Below, piece after piece: positions 1 to 12,452 of a DNA stretch of 64,000 nt. The stretch comes from Corella eumyota (lineage: Eukaryota; Chordata; Ascidiacea; Phlebobranchia; Corellidae), in contig OY720100.1 in NCBI GenBank assembly GCA_963082875.1, positions 11,308,591 through 11,372,590 on the forward strand. The letters are read 5' to 3'. The position numbers and the translations under genes are program-made. Numbering within the stretch: position 1 is the stretch's first letter; every line of letters begins with the position of its first letter. The notes beneath the pieces are model-generated. The model searched no databases. It was not told where the DNA came from and saw only the letters and a program-made list of their open reading frames with translations.

Positions 1-133
1 ATGTTATGTAATCACATTTATATTTTTTAGTTTTTGTATTTTAAGTTTTGTGCCTGTTGTAATCTTTCTTGTATTTTGTTATTTTGCTTTTAAAATAGCC
101 AGTAATAAGTTTTTACAATATTTTTTTATCTAG

Positions 134-1487
134 GTTACGGAAGAATCCTAATGACAGTTGCTTCAATGTACTTTGTGTCGTATGAGTATTACATATTAGG
201 CTTAGTCTGTTATTTAATTAACGTTTTCATGGATTACATTGATGGGCCTGCAGCTCGTGCATTAGATCAGGTACAGATTAAAATTTTGTATGGAAAAAAG
301 TGTGGTTTAAATAACTTTGTTAAGCTTTAAAATCAGAATGTTTTATATTATTAATGTGTTACAGGTAAATTCAAGAACGTTGTGCCAAGTAAACTGTTCG
401 CGTTGCTTGGCAGAGATCGAGGACAAAGCAAAATAGTACATAAATGAAAAATATTTTTTCATTTAAATAAAAAAAAGTTTATGTCAAGAAATTCATGATA
501 ACTTGAAAAACTTTAAAAAAAAATTTGTTCATTTTTCTGTTAATAGTTTTTTTTTTCTTTCAGTGTTCATCCCTTGGTGGAACTATGGACGTTGTAGTTG
601 ATTACGTTTCCATGAATGTTATCCTAATAACGATGATCAAATTCTACCCACAGTATGCGTTTATACTACAACTCAAGTACATATATTATTATTGTTTACA
701 TTAAAGTTTTTGCTTGTTGTGTTGAGGTGTTTGTTATTGTTTTTTTTTTATGTAAAAAATATTGTCTCTTTTAAACAAAAGTTGTGCAAAGAAAATACAA
801 ATTGTGTTAATAGAATTTGGTTTTTGAGAACTCCTAGTGATCATTATTTATATTTTTTTTTTAGAATTGGAATAGAAACTGTAGCAAGATGGTATAGCGG
901 AATCTCCCATGCTGTTTTAAGAAACGATGGTGTATACAATCACAAAATAGCAGAACCTAACAATAAGACTTCTTTGGTTTGGTTGTATTTCACTAATGAT
1001 GTAAGCAAATAAAGTTGATTAACCAAAAAATTGTTTAAAAATGGTGTTATTGAGCTTAAAAAATAATTAAATAAATTAAGTAATTTTACGTAAAACTACA
1101 TCTTTAGTTTTCCTAATTTATAAGATTTTTTTAATTATTTTAGGTTGTCAATTGGACATTCTGCATCGGCAACGAAGTATTTCTAGCTTCAGTATATCTG
1201 CTTAACTTTTACGAGGGTCCAATAAGTAAGCTTCTTTAAATATGCTAATACATGTAGGCCTTAATTTTTTAAACTATTATTTATAATATGCCGGTAAGTC
1301 GATAGCTTTTAATTATTTTAGTTTTTATTTAGTTTTTGGTTTGGGTCTATACAAAATATTGGCCTACATCACTTTTCCTATTATGGTGTTGATGACATGT
1401 TTATCATTAGAACTTACTATTCAAGCTGGACAACGCTTTGGCAGAATTGATTCATATAACCGAAATAAGCTTAACAAATCGGGTTAA
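134..1487 (+). CDS. cdipt: CDP-diacylglycerol-inositol 3-phosphatidyltransferase (PI synthase), copy 1, 5' end outside the window
   Basis: Five exons are visible: 134-270, 564-676, 865-1000, 1144-1225, 1333-1487. They join in phase and give 207 codons including the stop. The first coding exon must lie before base 1, because exon 134 starts in phase 1, as exon 2 of the downstream copy does. The CDP-alcohol phosphatidyltransferase signature DGxxAR-x8-GxxxDxxxD is complete (DGPAAR ... GGTMDVVVD) and spans the 270/564 junction. Several hydrophobic stretches fit the multi-span ER membrane enzyme that makes phosphatidylinositol and CMP from CDP-diacylglycerol and myo-inositol. The C-terminus ends ...NKLNKSG, shorter than in copy 2. 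Exon lengths match copy 2 exactly except for the last. No inactivating change is seen, so it is probably a working paralogue. Confidence 0.9.
365..436 (+). other. In-frame intronic cassette with stop, possible poison/alternative exon of cdipt copy 1
   Basis: After a cag acceptor-like site, 24 codons follow in the phase left by exon 134-270 and end in TAG (VNSRTLCQVNCS...). The same place in cdipt copy 2 holds a matching cassette, although the surrounding intron has diverged. Using it would cut the enzyme just after the first half of its catalytic motif. It could also be intron sequence that happens to be conserved. Confidence 0.35.
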
Positions 1488-2187
1488 AAAATTGGAATTT
1501 TTATGTTTTCCTGTCGTTTTACCATACTAAATTTAGCAAATGTATAAATAAAGTTAAAAAATTTAACACCATAGTATATATATTTAATTCTAAAACTTAT
1601 TATGTGTTTTAAAATTGCACACACTGTATTATTTAATTTGCGTAACCTTACCTTATACAAATAAACAATGTAAAAATAATTACAAATAACTTTAAAACTG
1701 TCAATTAAATTTGTTAAAAGAAGATTATTTATAACCATTCCAAACAACGTTTTTCATACTTTTCCACTTTATGATTTATTGTTATTTATCATGTTTACTC
1801 ACCTTAGCTTTTTACTTTAATTATGTTATATTGTAATAAAATTTATATAGGCCCATAGCCTTGTGTGGTAGCCTATCATTAAATAGAAGTTTTTTAATAA
1901 ACTTAAGGCTTTATCTAACTTAATACAGTTATAAAGAAACAAATTAGATAACGAAGAAACAACAAATAAACAAGTTAAAAGAAAGCCAATTTACAGTGTT
2001 GTTAAACAACAAAATCAGAGTTTCCAAAATACTTAAAACATAAAACATAACATAAGAGTCTTTATTAATTTTACCAGATTTACCCTGACTTACAAAAACA
2101 AGGTTAAGATTACAGTGAAAGGTTAAGTAATAAACACAAACAAAGAATAAACAGTTTAGTAATACGTAATGAGATTGTCTCTGATGA
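1488..2187. other. Intergenic stretch after cdipt copy 1
   Basis: AT-rich sequence downstream of the stop. An AATAAA-like hexamer near 1545 could serve polyadenylation of cdipt copy 1. No convincing exon, RNA gene or mobile-element end was seen in the rest. Confidence 0.5.
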
Positions 2188-2962
2188 TCAGGTGCTCCAA
2201 TCTCCAAACCGATCAGGTAGTCTAGATTGTCGAGAGGATCTGCGTACTTTTACCAACTTCTCAGCTGGCTTAATGAGATTTACATTGGTAAGGTTGCTAT
2301 CTTTGTCAATATTATTCTCATTGTTGACTGGAACTTGAGAAATATCAGGATTATTTGGACTGGCAGATTTGTAGAACTCAACATTTTCCAAAGCAGAAGG
2401 AAGACAAGGGGCAAGATCCCCAATAGAAACCGTTGACTCACGGCAATCAGAAAACTTAACATGAGCAAAACTGGGATTTACATCCAACAGCTTAACTTCT
2501 TCACACAATGGGTCATTTTTATTTATTCAAATTTTCTCAAGAAAACACTGTTAGGCTGTACTAGCCAGCTAGGAAGAGACTTTCCAAGCATAGAGCGTCT
2601 ATCGAATTTGAAAAATCGTTCATGCGGTGTGCAGTATGTAAATGTGCATAAAAGAGACCTAACAGAATGAAAAGTCTCTGGCAAGACAGTCACCCACCCT
2701 TCATCCGACAACCCCTTTTCTCTAAGCATAAGTTTAACTGTTTTTCAGATGGTTTGATTATATCTTTCACATTGAGAATTGCCAGTTGGATGGTAGAAGT
2801 TGTTCTGCTGGTGGAAATTTTTCTGGAGCTTAAGTATTCTTTAATTTCTTTAGACGTAAATGCTAAGCCCCTATCACTGTGTATATAGTAAGGTAGGCCG
2901 AAAAGAGCAAAAAGAGTAGAAAGACAATTAATAACAGTTTTTGCAGACATCTTTACCTTCAA
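2188..2962 (-). mobile_element. Fossil fragment of a Ty3/Gypsy-like LTR retrotransposon (3' part of pol)
   Basis: On the minus strand the translation shows an integrase-core stretch (SDRGLAFTS) followed by the C-terminal segment typical of animal Ty3/Gypsy polyproteins (HSVRSLLC, HERFFKFDRRS, RESTVS). Only the 3' end of pol is present. No gag, protease, reverse transcriptase or LTR was found around it. The fragment is broken, with several interruptions, and looks old relative to the flanking genes. Confidence 0.8.
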
Positions 2963-2972
2963 AGTTATATTT

Positions 2973-3110
2973 AAACATTAATATATAGACGCAAGTTTTT
3001 GTTGATCAGTCTTATTAGAACACAAAGAACATACCATGTTTTTTTTTAAACATTGATATATAAACGCAAGTTTTTGTGGATTAGTCTTATTAGAACATAA
3101 AATATGTTTT
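2973..3110. repeat. Two direct copies of a ~60-bp sequence
   Basis: The stretch from about 2973 to 3035 (AAACATTAATATATAGACGC...) is repeated from about 3048 to 3107 with a few changes; both include GTCTTATTAGAACA. It lies next to the retrotransposon fragment, so it may be a local duplication of its flank. Confidence 0.7.
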
Positions 3111-4292
3111 TCTAATTTTGTAGTATTAGTATATGCTTACTTATGGCTTTTATACAACTTGTTTAAAATATAAACTATAAAGTTAGGTTAATTCTATAAC
3201 ATGCAATTTTATTATGTTGTTATACCGCTCGAGGCCTATATTTTAAGTAAAGTTTAAAAGCTTATTAATTTTGCGAATTTTAAATAAAAGCTTGTATAGA
3301 GTTTATATGGAGTTTAAACTTAAAATATTGTTCATTAACCTTTTAAAGGATATAGCTTGTCTTGTTTGTTATGCTGTTGTGTTGATAGTTGTAATGTCTA
3401 TAGATGTAATACATTTACGCATGCAAAAACAGCGTATATGTGATCCTGCTATAGTATGTTTAAGCAGCTTTGGTTCAGTTAAGCATTAGGCCTATTTTGC
3501 GTTGTACAACAAATAGTTTCATCAAAAGTTTAACAGACAATGACAAATTTTGGCCTTATGTATTCAATGTGACACCGATTAATTTATATGCTAGTTTAAC
3601 AGGTTTTACGCGGAAGGAAACAATTAATAATTTATTCTCTGTGCTTGTTTATTCATTACAGCTTGATCGCGCTGTTGTATTACTAAAATTCCGGCTTAAC
3701 TGCTGTATGTAGAAGAGGATCATTTATTAAATATAAACATATGGAAGTTTTTTTTTGTTATGTCTTTTGAAACAGATATGTTATATTTAAGTTATCATTA
3801 GAAGTAAAGTATATAATACTAGTTAGCTTGAATAATACTTGTTTTTGCAGATAGTAATAATCGTAAACAATTTATTTGACAAAAAAAGGTGCGACCTTTC
3901 AATATTTTTTTAGCCGCCCAATTTTTATAAATCAGAAAACACATTTATATATATATATATTTTTGTAGATATTTTTATCCTCAATGTGGGAAAGTTACAG
4001 CATGAGATCAGTTGGGATTGAACCCACGATATATATATGTATATACCATAAAATATATATACCGTAACCCTAACCAAATTTTTCTAATATTGTTCTTGTT
4101 ACTTTTACGGTTCTCCCATTACTATTTTTATGAAGAAACTTACTACAAATAATTCAATAACTTTAATACAAATTTTAAGTGAAGTCTTACAAAGAGGATA
4201 GACTTAAAATATTTTAACAAGGTTTATTTGAATAAACTCCTTTTTCTTTTTAGCTTAAACAATATTAATTTTAAGGTACACCAAATTTTACC
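3111..4292. other. Intergenic stretch before cdipt copy 2
   Basis: AT-rich DNA with a short TA microsatellite (about 3945-3962) and a SINE remnant (3965-4035). Short open frames here have no recognisable content. The promoter of cdipt copy 2 should lie in the last few hundred bases, but no clear core promoter element is visible. Confidence 0.4.
3965..4035 (-). mobile_element. SINE remnant (tRNA-derived)
   Basis: On the minus strand a B-box-like GGGTTCAATCCCA is followed by CATGCTGTAAC and a tail like that of the other SINEs here. The A-box half is missing. It is embedded in TA-rich microsatellite sequence. Confidence 0.45.
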
Positions 4293-6018
4293 ATGACAAG
4301 AGTTTACCAACCAAGGGATATATATTTATTTGTACCAAACATTATAGGTAAGAAATTCAGTTTAATTTTAAATTAAAAAAAAAATTTAAATGTTTGATAT
4401 ATGTGGCCTGAAAACTCTGTGCATTTTACTTTAAGTGGTAACATTTATTGTAAAAATATTAATCTAGGATATGGAAGAATTGTTATGACCATTGCTTCAA
4501 TGTTTTTTGTGTCGTATGAGTATTACATAATAGGCTTAATCTGTTATTTAATTAACGTTTTCATGGATTACATTGATGGACCTGCAGCGCGTGCATACGA
4601 TCAGGTAGCTTACAGATTAAAATAGTTTTTGAAAAAAAAGAAATAGTTAAAATTACAATTGTTAAGCATAAAAACAAAACACTTTATCATTTTTATGTGT
4701 TTCAGGTAAATTCGAGAACACGTTGCTTGGTAAACTGCTCGTATTTCTTAGAGATCGAGAACAAAAAGCAAAATAGTACATGAATAAAAAATATTTTTAT
4801 TCATTTAAATAAAAGAAATTAAAAGTTACAAAGAAATTAAATTATTGTTTTTGTAATTCCAATTTTTTTTGTTTTAGTGTTCAGCCCTAGGCGGAACTAT
4901 GGACGTTGTAACTGATTACGTGTCATTAAATGTAATATTGATAACATTGATCAAGTTTTACCCAGAATATTCGTTTATTCTACAACTCAAGTACATAAAA
5001 TATAAATCTTTTTTTTGAAATGTTTTATGTTAGTTTGTGTTTGATCTGTTTGTTTAGCATTGCCCTTTCTGATTTTAAAAGAGCAAACATTAATTTTTAA
5101 ATAAAAGATGCTTTGCTCACCTTCAAGTATATATACAGATGTTTACAATTATTTATTCTTAACGTGGAAAAGAGTAACATCACCTTCCCCTAACCCTTCT
5201 CGAGTTGACTTTGGCAGTTTAAAATATTATAGATTATAATTAAAGAGACGTTAGAGCACGAGAACAGTGGAAAACGAACCAGAGACTTCCTGTAGTAAAA
5301 TCAACTGTTTTGACTGGCAGACTACGCTGCCATTCTAAAAAACAAAAAGCGTTGACATCTGATTCTTAAGAACACTCCTCTTACTTTTATCCTTTTATTT
5401 TTTTTAGAATTGGGATAGAAACTGTGGGAAGATGGTATAGCGGAATATCCTTTTCCATCTTAAAAAACGATGGTGTATATTCTCATAAAATTACTGAACC
5501 TAACAATAGAAATTCTTTGGTTGGAATTTATTACACAAATGTAGTAAGTAAAAAAAGGCCGATTTACGTTAAATAGAAAACAAATCACACTAAACCTATA
5601 GATTAATAAACAATATTTAGTGTAGTTTTTAATTTACTTTTAAAGGTTATTGAATGGGCTATCTGCATTGCCAACGAGGTATTTTTAGCTTCGGTTTATC
5701 TGCTTCATTTTTATGAAGGTCCAATTAGTAAGTTGTTTCATTTATATCAATACATAAGTTTAAATTAGTTTTGTAATATTATTTAAATTAGTTTTATAAT
5801 AATATACGGGATAATAATATTTACCTATGTTATATTTCTGTTTAGTTTTTGGCTTGGGTCTATATAGAATATTTGCCTACATTACTTTTCCTGTTATCGT
5901 GTTGGTTACTGGTATATCATTAGAACTAACATTGCAGGCTGGTCAACGCTTTGGCAGAATTGATTCATATAACCGGAACAAGCTTAACAAGATAGATTCT
6001 GACAATAAATTTAAATAA
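4293..6018 (+). CDS. cdipt: CDP-diacylglycerol-inositol 3-phosphatidyltransferase (PI synthase), copy 2, complete
   Basis: Six exons: 4293-4347, 4468-4604, 4878-4990, 5408-5543, 5646-5727, 5846-6018. They total 696 nt, a 231-residue protein, close to the ~213 residues of human CDIPT. The start MTRVYQPRDIYLFVPNIIG resembles the family N-terminus (IFLFVPNLIGYARI). The catalytic motif DGPAAR-x8-GGTMDVVTD is intact. The enzyme makes phosphatidylinositol in the ER membrane. The C-terminal tail is hydrophilic and lysine-rich. Intron 3 carries a SINE. It lies in tandem with copy 1 in the same orientation; the copies share intron positions and differ by scattered substitutions, so this is a lineage-level duplication with both copies retained. 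Confidence 0.93.
4706..4783 (+). other. In-frame intronic cassette with stop in cdipt copy 2
   Basis: Counterpart of the 365-436 cassette. It follows a ttcag acceptor-like site and is open for 26 codons to TGA in the correct phase (VNSRTRCLVNCS...). The VNSRT, VNCS and EIE residues are shared with copy 1 despite indels. It may be an alternative last exon or poison exon; no transcript evidence is available here. Confidence 0.35.
5125..5334 (-). mobile_element. tRNA-derived SINE, nearly full length, in intron 3 of cdipt copy 2
   Basis: Read on the minus strand it begins GGCAGCGTAGTCTGCC, has a B-box-like CTGGTTCG, then the shared body (TATAATCTATAATATTTTAAACTGCC) and a tail ending like TTCCAC...AAGAATAAA. 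The same modules recur in the other SINE copies of this window. This fits the composite tRNA-like SINEs known from Ciona. Confidence 0.7.
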
Positions 6019-6467
6019 AGTATTGTTTATGTTACCTTGAAAAAAAAGTATATGGTACCGCTTTTTTATTAGATTTATAATCGTAGTATTTAGTAAGTTG
6101 AGCAAATATGTATATAGTGTAACTTTGCCTCTTTTTGCCTTATACATATTACTATCTAACTCACAATTCTTTTTGTTCAATGATTCTGTGTTGACATAGC
6201 GCGTTTGCTGTTGATTCTATGTTTTGTTTCGCTAAAGTTACCATCATTCGACACTTACAGGTATTAGAATAAATACGGACGACACAGAAAGTAAATATTA
6301 TAATTTCTTGGTCTAGAATACAATATTCGATGAATAGAAAACTGAAAAGTTCTCTTTAAACCTACGGAATATAGGCTAGCTATTGTTGTAGGCCTGTAGT
6401 AGGCCTATAGTGAAGGAAAATTTAATGTAAGAGAACAGATTTAAGATTATTTTCCAAATAAACCATC
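6019..6467 (+). other. Intergenic region upstream of the LRR gene
   Basis: 449 bp between the cdipt copy 2 stop and the LRR start. Short GTAGGCCTATAG-like repeats occur near 6390-6412. No TATA box or other promoter element is clear enough to call. Confidence 0.4.
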
Positions 6468-8181
6468 ATGGAGAAAATAAATGAGTATTATAGCACAGAA
6501 CGCAGAAATTCGTTGCACGACAACAAAATTGAAATCACTCACAGAAATTTAAAACATGTCTACCAAAGTAATGAGGATACAATTACTTCTTCGGTTGTAG
6601 CTCGTGCAGTTTCACAAGGTACTAAAATACCAATTAAAAACGGCAATTTAAGACATGCATCGATAAAAACAGACAAAGACCAAGTTGTTAACGATAAAAA
6701 TTCCATCCACCCTGAAACGAAAAAGGCAAAACCTGTCCTACTACAAAAGGATTATTATTTTAAGGCCAAAAAAGCTATAAAATTGAAGGGATTACAACTA
6801 CAGTCTATCCCTACTGAACTATTTCATCTTGATACCTTGGAATCGTTGACACTTAGCCCCGAACGAGAATCATGTCTGGACGTAAGTAGGCTTTTTAACA
6901 TGCATGTATGACCTTAGTTTTTTTATAAGTTATCCTTAAATTTATTAAACGATTCTTTAAAACAACAACGAGTAATGTATCCCAACCTTAATTAACAAAA
7001 CGAGAATGTAATAATAACTTTTAACGTAATTATTTTGTTTATAGGAGCGATTAGACGTATTTAGAAAAGAATAAAAGGTCAAACTTTTTTATTGTTCTAA
7101 CAATGGGTCACATAAAATTCCTTTTTGTTATTTTTAGTATAAACTTCCTTTTTTACCCAAAGAAATTGGTAAGTTATGCAACCTGCAAACTCTGGTCTTA
7201 GATACAAATGAATTAGAACAATTGCCTGATGAGATAGGCAACCTAGAACAGCTTGAAGTGCTTCTATTGAGTAATAACTTACTTACGGTACTACCAACCA
7301 GTTTTCAAGATTTAAGCAGTCTTAAAAGTTTACACCTAGCAAACAACAAGTAGGTATAATTGCGCCACAATGTTTATCAAACACGAATCATTCCTAAAAT
7401 CCTGCTAACTAAAATTTACAGTTTACTAATAGATAATACGAATTTTGTTACAGATTTTTGGAACTGCCAAAGTTAGTTTGCAATTTAACAAATCTGTCAT
7501 TCTTGGATATGACAGACAACGAAATCGAGTTTATTCCTGATGAGATATCAAACCTAACCTCCCTACATACTCTTTTATTACTCATGAACAACATCGAGAA
7601 TTTACCAGAGTCGATCACTACATTGACGTCACTTACCTTGCTGTGGTTGGGTACGTGAACAAAATATTGGTATAAGTACCCAATTTTTAAATAAGGAAAT
7701 ATAAATGTGTTTCTAAAATTACTGTATATTATACGTGTTATTTAAAAGGCAGACTGTCTGTAGACTTCTACAATTTTTTCTGCTATACCCCTGTCTGTTA
7801 TAACCAAAAGTTAAAAAGTTGGGGACAGGGCTTTCAAGGTGTTACTACTTATAAGTTGGGGTTGTCAGGTTAATGGATTAGGTATCTATAGAGTCAGTTA
7901 AAGAAAGGTATTCCCCCTAATGGCTCAAATACCCCGATTACACAGCTAACGCGTGACGTAATTTATTGACTTAACGCTTCCTATGTTTAGGCGAAAACCG
8001 ACTGGTTAGCTTACCAGCAAGTTTTGGCGAACTTTTTCGCTTGGACTGGGGTTTGAATCCGTGTTCGTCTAACATTGATGGAAACCCCTTAGTTAACCCA
8101 CCTTTGGAAATCTGCCAGCATGGGCCAATGGAAATTAGGAGATATTTTCACGAAAAAGAAAAAGGCAAAAAACAATCTTAG
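6468..8181 (+). CDS. Small leucine-rich-repeat protein
   Basis: Four exons: 6468-6881, 7138-7349, 7454-7650, 7991-8181. They join in phase to give 337 residues. The first ~100 residues are polar, without signal peptide or membrane segment. From about residue 105 there are roughly six to seven LRRs of the cytoplasmic type (LxxLxLxxNxLxxLPxxI), such as LEVLLLSNN, LSFLDMTDN and LHTLLLLMN. The C-terminus has a cap of the kind NPLVNPPLEIC followed by a basic tail ending KGKKQS. This resembles vertebrate LRRC proteins with a PPxEIC cap. LRR proteins of this type are usually scaffolds or binding partners; no partner can be named. The gene converges with TRNAU1AP. Confidence 0.85.
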
Positions 8182-8538
8182 TTTCTGTTAGCTGTTTTCT
8201 TGTTATGTAAATAAATACTAGACTCTAATTCAACGAAATTTCATTTACTTTTTCTAAATAATAATTAAACACCAGACAATAACATAAGCTTAATGCTTAT
8301 AAGTCATTTCAAAATCAACAAATAAACGGAGAATTGTGGTTGATTGCATATTGTGTTAAAAAAATACATCCCCAACAAATTGCAATGACCTCCACAAAAT
8401 TATTTTTGTTTCGCAGCATTGTTGTTGGCAGAAATAGAAACAAACTAAATAAGTAAAATAAATAAAAACCAACCAAAAGGTTAAAAGAAATGGCTATTTC
8501 TATAAAAAGTGGTCTTTTACACATGACATCATTATTGC
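8182..8538. other. Convergent 3' region between the LRR gene and TRNAU1AP
   Basis: It must hold both 3' UTRs. An AATAAA lies about 30 bases after the LRR stop (8210-8215), a plausible poly(A) signal. An open minus-strand stretch at 8315-8524 is hydrophobic and unsupported. Confidence 0.45.
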
Positions 8539-11500
8539 TTATGTCATAGACTCGGGAATGGTGGAAGTTAAACTATCTAATGGTTGCCAATGAGACCCCA
8601 GTACATCCAGTAAAGTTTCATGCTCAAGAAAATAAATTTCGTTTTCGGCGTCAATATCCAGGAATGGATTGGGATCTAAAAAAATTAAAATTTTTAAATA
8701 AAAATGAGAAAACTGTTGCTTAAAAATACTAGAAAAAGTTTTCTATAAGTAAAATTTTTAGCCAGCATTAAAAAAGAGAATTTAAAGTATATTCAGTTTA
8801 ATTGACTTACCCTAATTTCTATATTAACACTTTCTTAAATAAATACAAAAAAGCCTAATTAAATAGCAATAACTAAATACCATTTTGCATATTAACAACA
8901 AACCACATCTAAGTTATAAGCAACATATAAATTAATTGGAAAAAATAAAATAGCCACTTTTAATATCAAGATTAAGAAAACTAGCTTAAATTTTAATATA
9001 ACAAAACTACCGTTGAATAACTGCTATATTATTGAAAACCCCCAACCCTTGCTTTTTAATTAAAAAAAAATGCTTTTTAATTTAAAAAAAGTTGACTAAA
9101 ATTGCAGTAAACCAGGGTTTATATTGTTTTTTTCGATAAATGTCATTCAGTTAAGTAGTTTTAAGTAATAAGGACACCAATATTTAAAAAAAGGCAATTC
9201 AATAATGAACAACAATTAAAACACCACTTCCCGATTTTGCATTAAGAAACATTGTATATACTTAAATAAGTATTACCTTCTAACTTAGCATTGGTCCTGT
9301 TGTATTGTTCTGTAGAGTTAGGTTGTGAAGTCTCCTCCTTACTTATATTTGCAACTGGGTTTGCCATTTGTTGTTGGTAGTAAGAATATTGCTGAAAATT
9401 TTATAAATAAAAAAGTTTTTTGTATTTATATAAAATTATATATATATACGCCATGGAAAAAATAACTTAAGCACAAATAAATTTTAAAATGCTTAACTTA
9501 TTATCCACATCTATTTAAGCTAATTTACTAAAAAAAAACTTTTTTTTACTTTAAAATTAGATTGCGGTTTATTCATATGTTTTTACAAATTGATAATAAA
9601 ATATATTAAACAATTGAAACAATTTTTTTTTATAAAATTAAAGTTCTAATTAGATATAACGTGAAACTGAATTTAATAATAACTAAAAAAAAAACTTACT
9701 GCATTTGTGTTGTACATGTTGTAGTAATGTTGTTGTTGTTGATAATATTGATTGTATTGTTGCAGCCATTGTTGATTATACGCAGCTGTGTCAGTCACAC
9801 TTGTGTTGTCTGTCGTAGAATGAACTTTTCTACAAAAACACATCAAATGTTACTGCTAAAAAAACACACTACTAAATAGCCTAATAAGAAAACAAATACG
9901 TTTTTAAGGTTAAAAAAACATAAACGAAATAGCATTGCTTACCCTCTATCAGTGGCCAGTCGGATTTTTATTGGTTTGCTGCCAAGACCCTTTGCCCCCT
10001 GCATTTCAATTGCTGCCTTTTTCTGTTCGGCTTCAGTTCTAAACCGAACAAATCCATAACCCCTGTACAAAAATATTAGGGTTAGTATAATTTTTTTTAA
10101 ATAACCCGTAAATGTTGTTTTCCAAAAACAGGTTTAAACCATTGAGAGCGGTATTTTTCAAAAATTCTTTATTTTAAAACAGTTTACTACATTTAAAATT
10201 TAAGGTGGCATATTTAAATAATTCCTAAGGTTAGTGCTAATAAAATAATAATATATATAGTAACAAAATGCAAGCAAATGCCTTGCTTACAAAAAATCTC
10301 AACAACTTATAAAACACACAACGCAATATAAGTCAATTTAATAAATAAATTAAGAGAAATAAAAACTTGACCTTGATGCCCCTCTTTTTTCGTACATAAT
10401 TTTGGCTCCTAGCAAATTGGGAAATTTTGTGATAAAGAAATCTTCTAACTGATCATCTGTAACCATGGGATCCAAATCTCCAACAAATAAAGAAAAAGAT
10501 GGGCTGAACAAAAAGAGATATTCAGTTTTATAGGAATTACCAAGATAAAAAATTTAAACTTCATAACTGAATAATTACAAAATAAACTCAACTGTAAAAC
10601 TTGAGTTTTTTTTAATGTTTATTTTTCTAAAAATGGAAACATAAACTAAAGAGGTGTTAAGGTTTAAAAAAACAACACTAGTTTTTTATTGACATTTATA
10701 CAACTTGAACACTAGAAACTATAAAAATACTTGTACTCACCCAGTATCTGCAGACTTTGAAATTTGAGTCCGATTTAATCTATATCGCATCATCTACAAA
10801 ATTGTTAAAATTACATTTTAATTTAATATGCATAAATATATAATTTTTTTTAAATAATTAACACAGTTGTTCTAAAACTAATTCATCACAAAAAAGAATA
10901 GATTTAAACTTACTGGGCTACTCCCAGGTATGACTGTCCCATTTACTTTCTTCAAAACTCTTTCCGCTTCCATTTCAGTTGCAAACTCAATAAAACAATA
11001 TTTTTCCGGTAGCCCATCTTCTTTTCTGCAAAACCAATCAAAATTTACAAAAATTGTTCAAATCGACGAGTTAATGTCAAAATCACATATTGATTAAAAC
11101 CTGTGCACGATAAACAGGAAATGAAGGGAGTTGCTTCTTCTTTAAAGTAGTTATAGTAGTGTCCCTCAGAAATTATTAAACTAACTACGACGAGAATTAT
11201 TCAATGAAAAATAACGTCAATACAAATAACACAAGTAAAAAAGGCTTCAATAAGTATTTGCAATGGCGTAACGGTACTACTTTGGTATAAATGTACATGG
11301 CCACAAAAGAAAGCAAATGTGGCAAAAATAATATAAAAATAAACACCTTTTTATAAGTTTCACAGAAACTGGCTGACTGATATCTTGAAAAAGTCGCGTA
11401 ATGTGATTTTCGTCCATATGGGGCTCCAACTAAAAGCAAATTGATTTAGAAAACTAAAAAACTTATTTTCAACATTAATTGTGTATAAAAATATATTTTT

Positions 11501-12074
11501 ATATTAACTTTCCAGCATACCTGATTTGTATCAATTATCAATCTAAGATAGAAATTGTAACTATCTTAAAGTGTTATGCCAAGCCTTCCCGAAAATACCA
11601 AGCAAAAATACTGGTCTTTGACAAACAAATTCAAGGTACAATATACAAAAAAAGAATCCTTTTTTTCTCAATAAAGTTAAATTAGTAACAATACTTTTTG
11701 TAGCAAAAAAGTTGCAAAATGAAGTTTACCTCAAGCGAACATGGTCAAAATAGTATTTCGCAAATAACTGAATAACCTTCCTACACTTACACATATTAAT
11801 TATCGCAAAAACTTTAACCAAATAAATTCATTATATAAAAATGCATTAGGTGAATGGTTGAACATTTTTTTAATATTTTAATGTTTAGAAAATAGCCACA
11901 GCCCAAACTGTCAAAGTATGTAAATCGTTTCAGATTTTGATCACAACTCTTGTTGATCCATATTTACCTGTACTTTCCAAAATCTTAAAGAACTAAAACA
12001 GAATTAAATTGGCAAATTTATTTTAATACCTGATAATTAATACTTACATCACCCATCCAAAGGGATCTTGGCAT
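8539..12074 (-). CDS. trnau1ap: tRNA selenocysteine 1-associated protein 1 (SECp43), complete
   Basis: Nine minus-strand exons: 12048-12074, 11347-11429, 10914-11025, 10741-10793, 10372-10503, 9943-10062, 9700-9829, 9277-9391, 8539-8675. They sum to 909 nt, 302 residues (human protein 287). The start MPRSLWMGD|LEPHMDENHI matches the family's SLWMGDLEPYMDEN. RRM1 covers about residues 4-85 (RNP1-like KYCFIEFA) and RRM2 about 95-175 (SLFVGDLDP, GYGFVRF). A Gln/Tyr-rich segment follows (190-230), and the family-specific end HWQPLDSLTSTIPESMT closes the protein. SECp43 binds selenocysteine tRNA and helps selenoprotein synthesis. Exons 1-2 with their upstream region are duplicated at 46737-47464. 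Confidence 0.95.
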
Positions 12075-12224
12075 GATTAATGACTTTGTGTGATCAGTTT
12101 CAGTTTGATTCAGGATATGTCTGTTTGCTGATTGGCAGTTAATCTAAAAAGCTTTGTCTGTCAGTCTTTCACTTACGATTAAATTATTTTAAATCAAGGT
12201 GAAAGACTCTAGCCTATTTATTAG

Positions 12225-12233
12225 TTAAAGTTT
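12225..12233. repeat. Target-site duplication, left, TTAAAGTTT
   Basis: The 9-bp TTAAAGTTT directly before the left terminus of the 9-kb element recurs directly after its right terminus at 21276-21284. The same pair flanks copy B (47616-47624 and 56959-56967), so the insertion predates the duplication. Confidence 0.85.
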
Positions 12234-12452
12234 GGCACTATGTAAAAGGCGGAGTGCTTGTGCGGAGTGCGGAGTGTTTTGATTTTTTTTTATAATTAAT
12301 TTTTAAAATTTTTTATTGACGTCACTTATGGTGACGTCATCAGAATGTTATGCTGGGACGATGATAATATAAAGTTAACATACAACCATCTGTGGTACAA
12401 AAAATGTAGAAAACTATACACAGCAGGTACTGATGAATGATAATAATTTTTA

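Noticed and set aside
3271-3712. Two overlapping open frames between the cdipt copies
   Set aside because: No recognisable domain, no splice partners, and codon content like AT-rich background.
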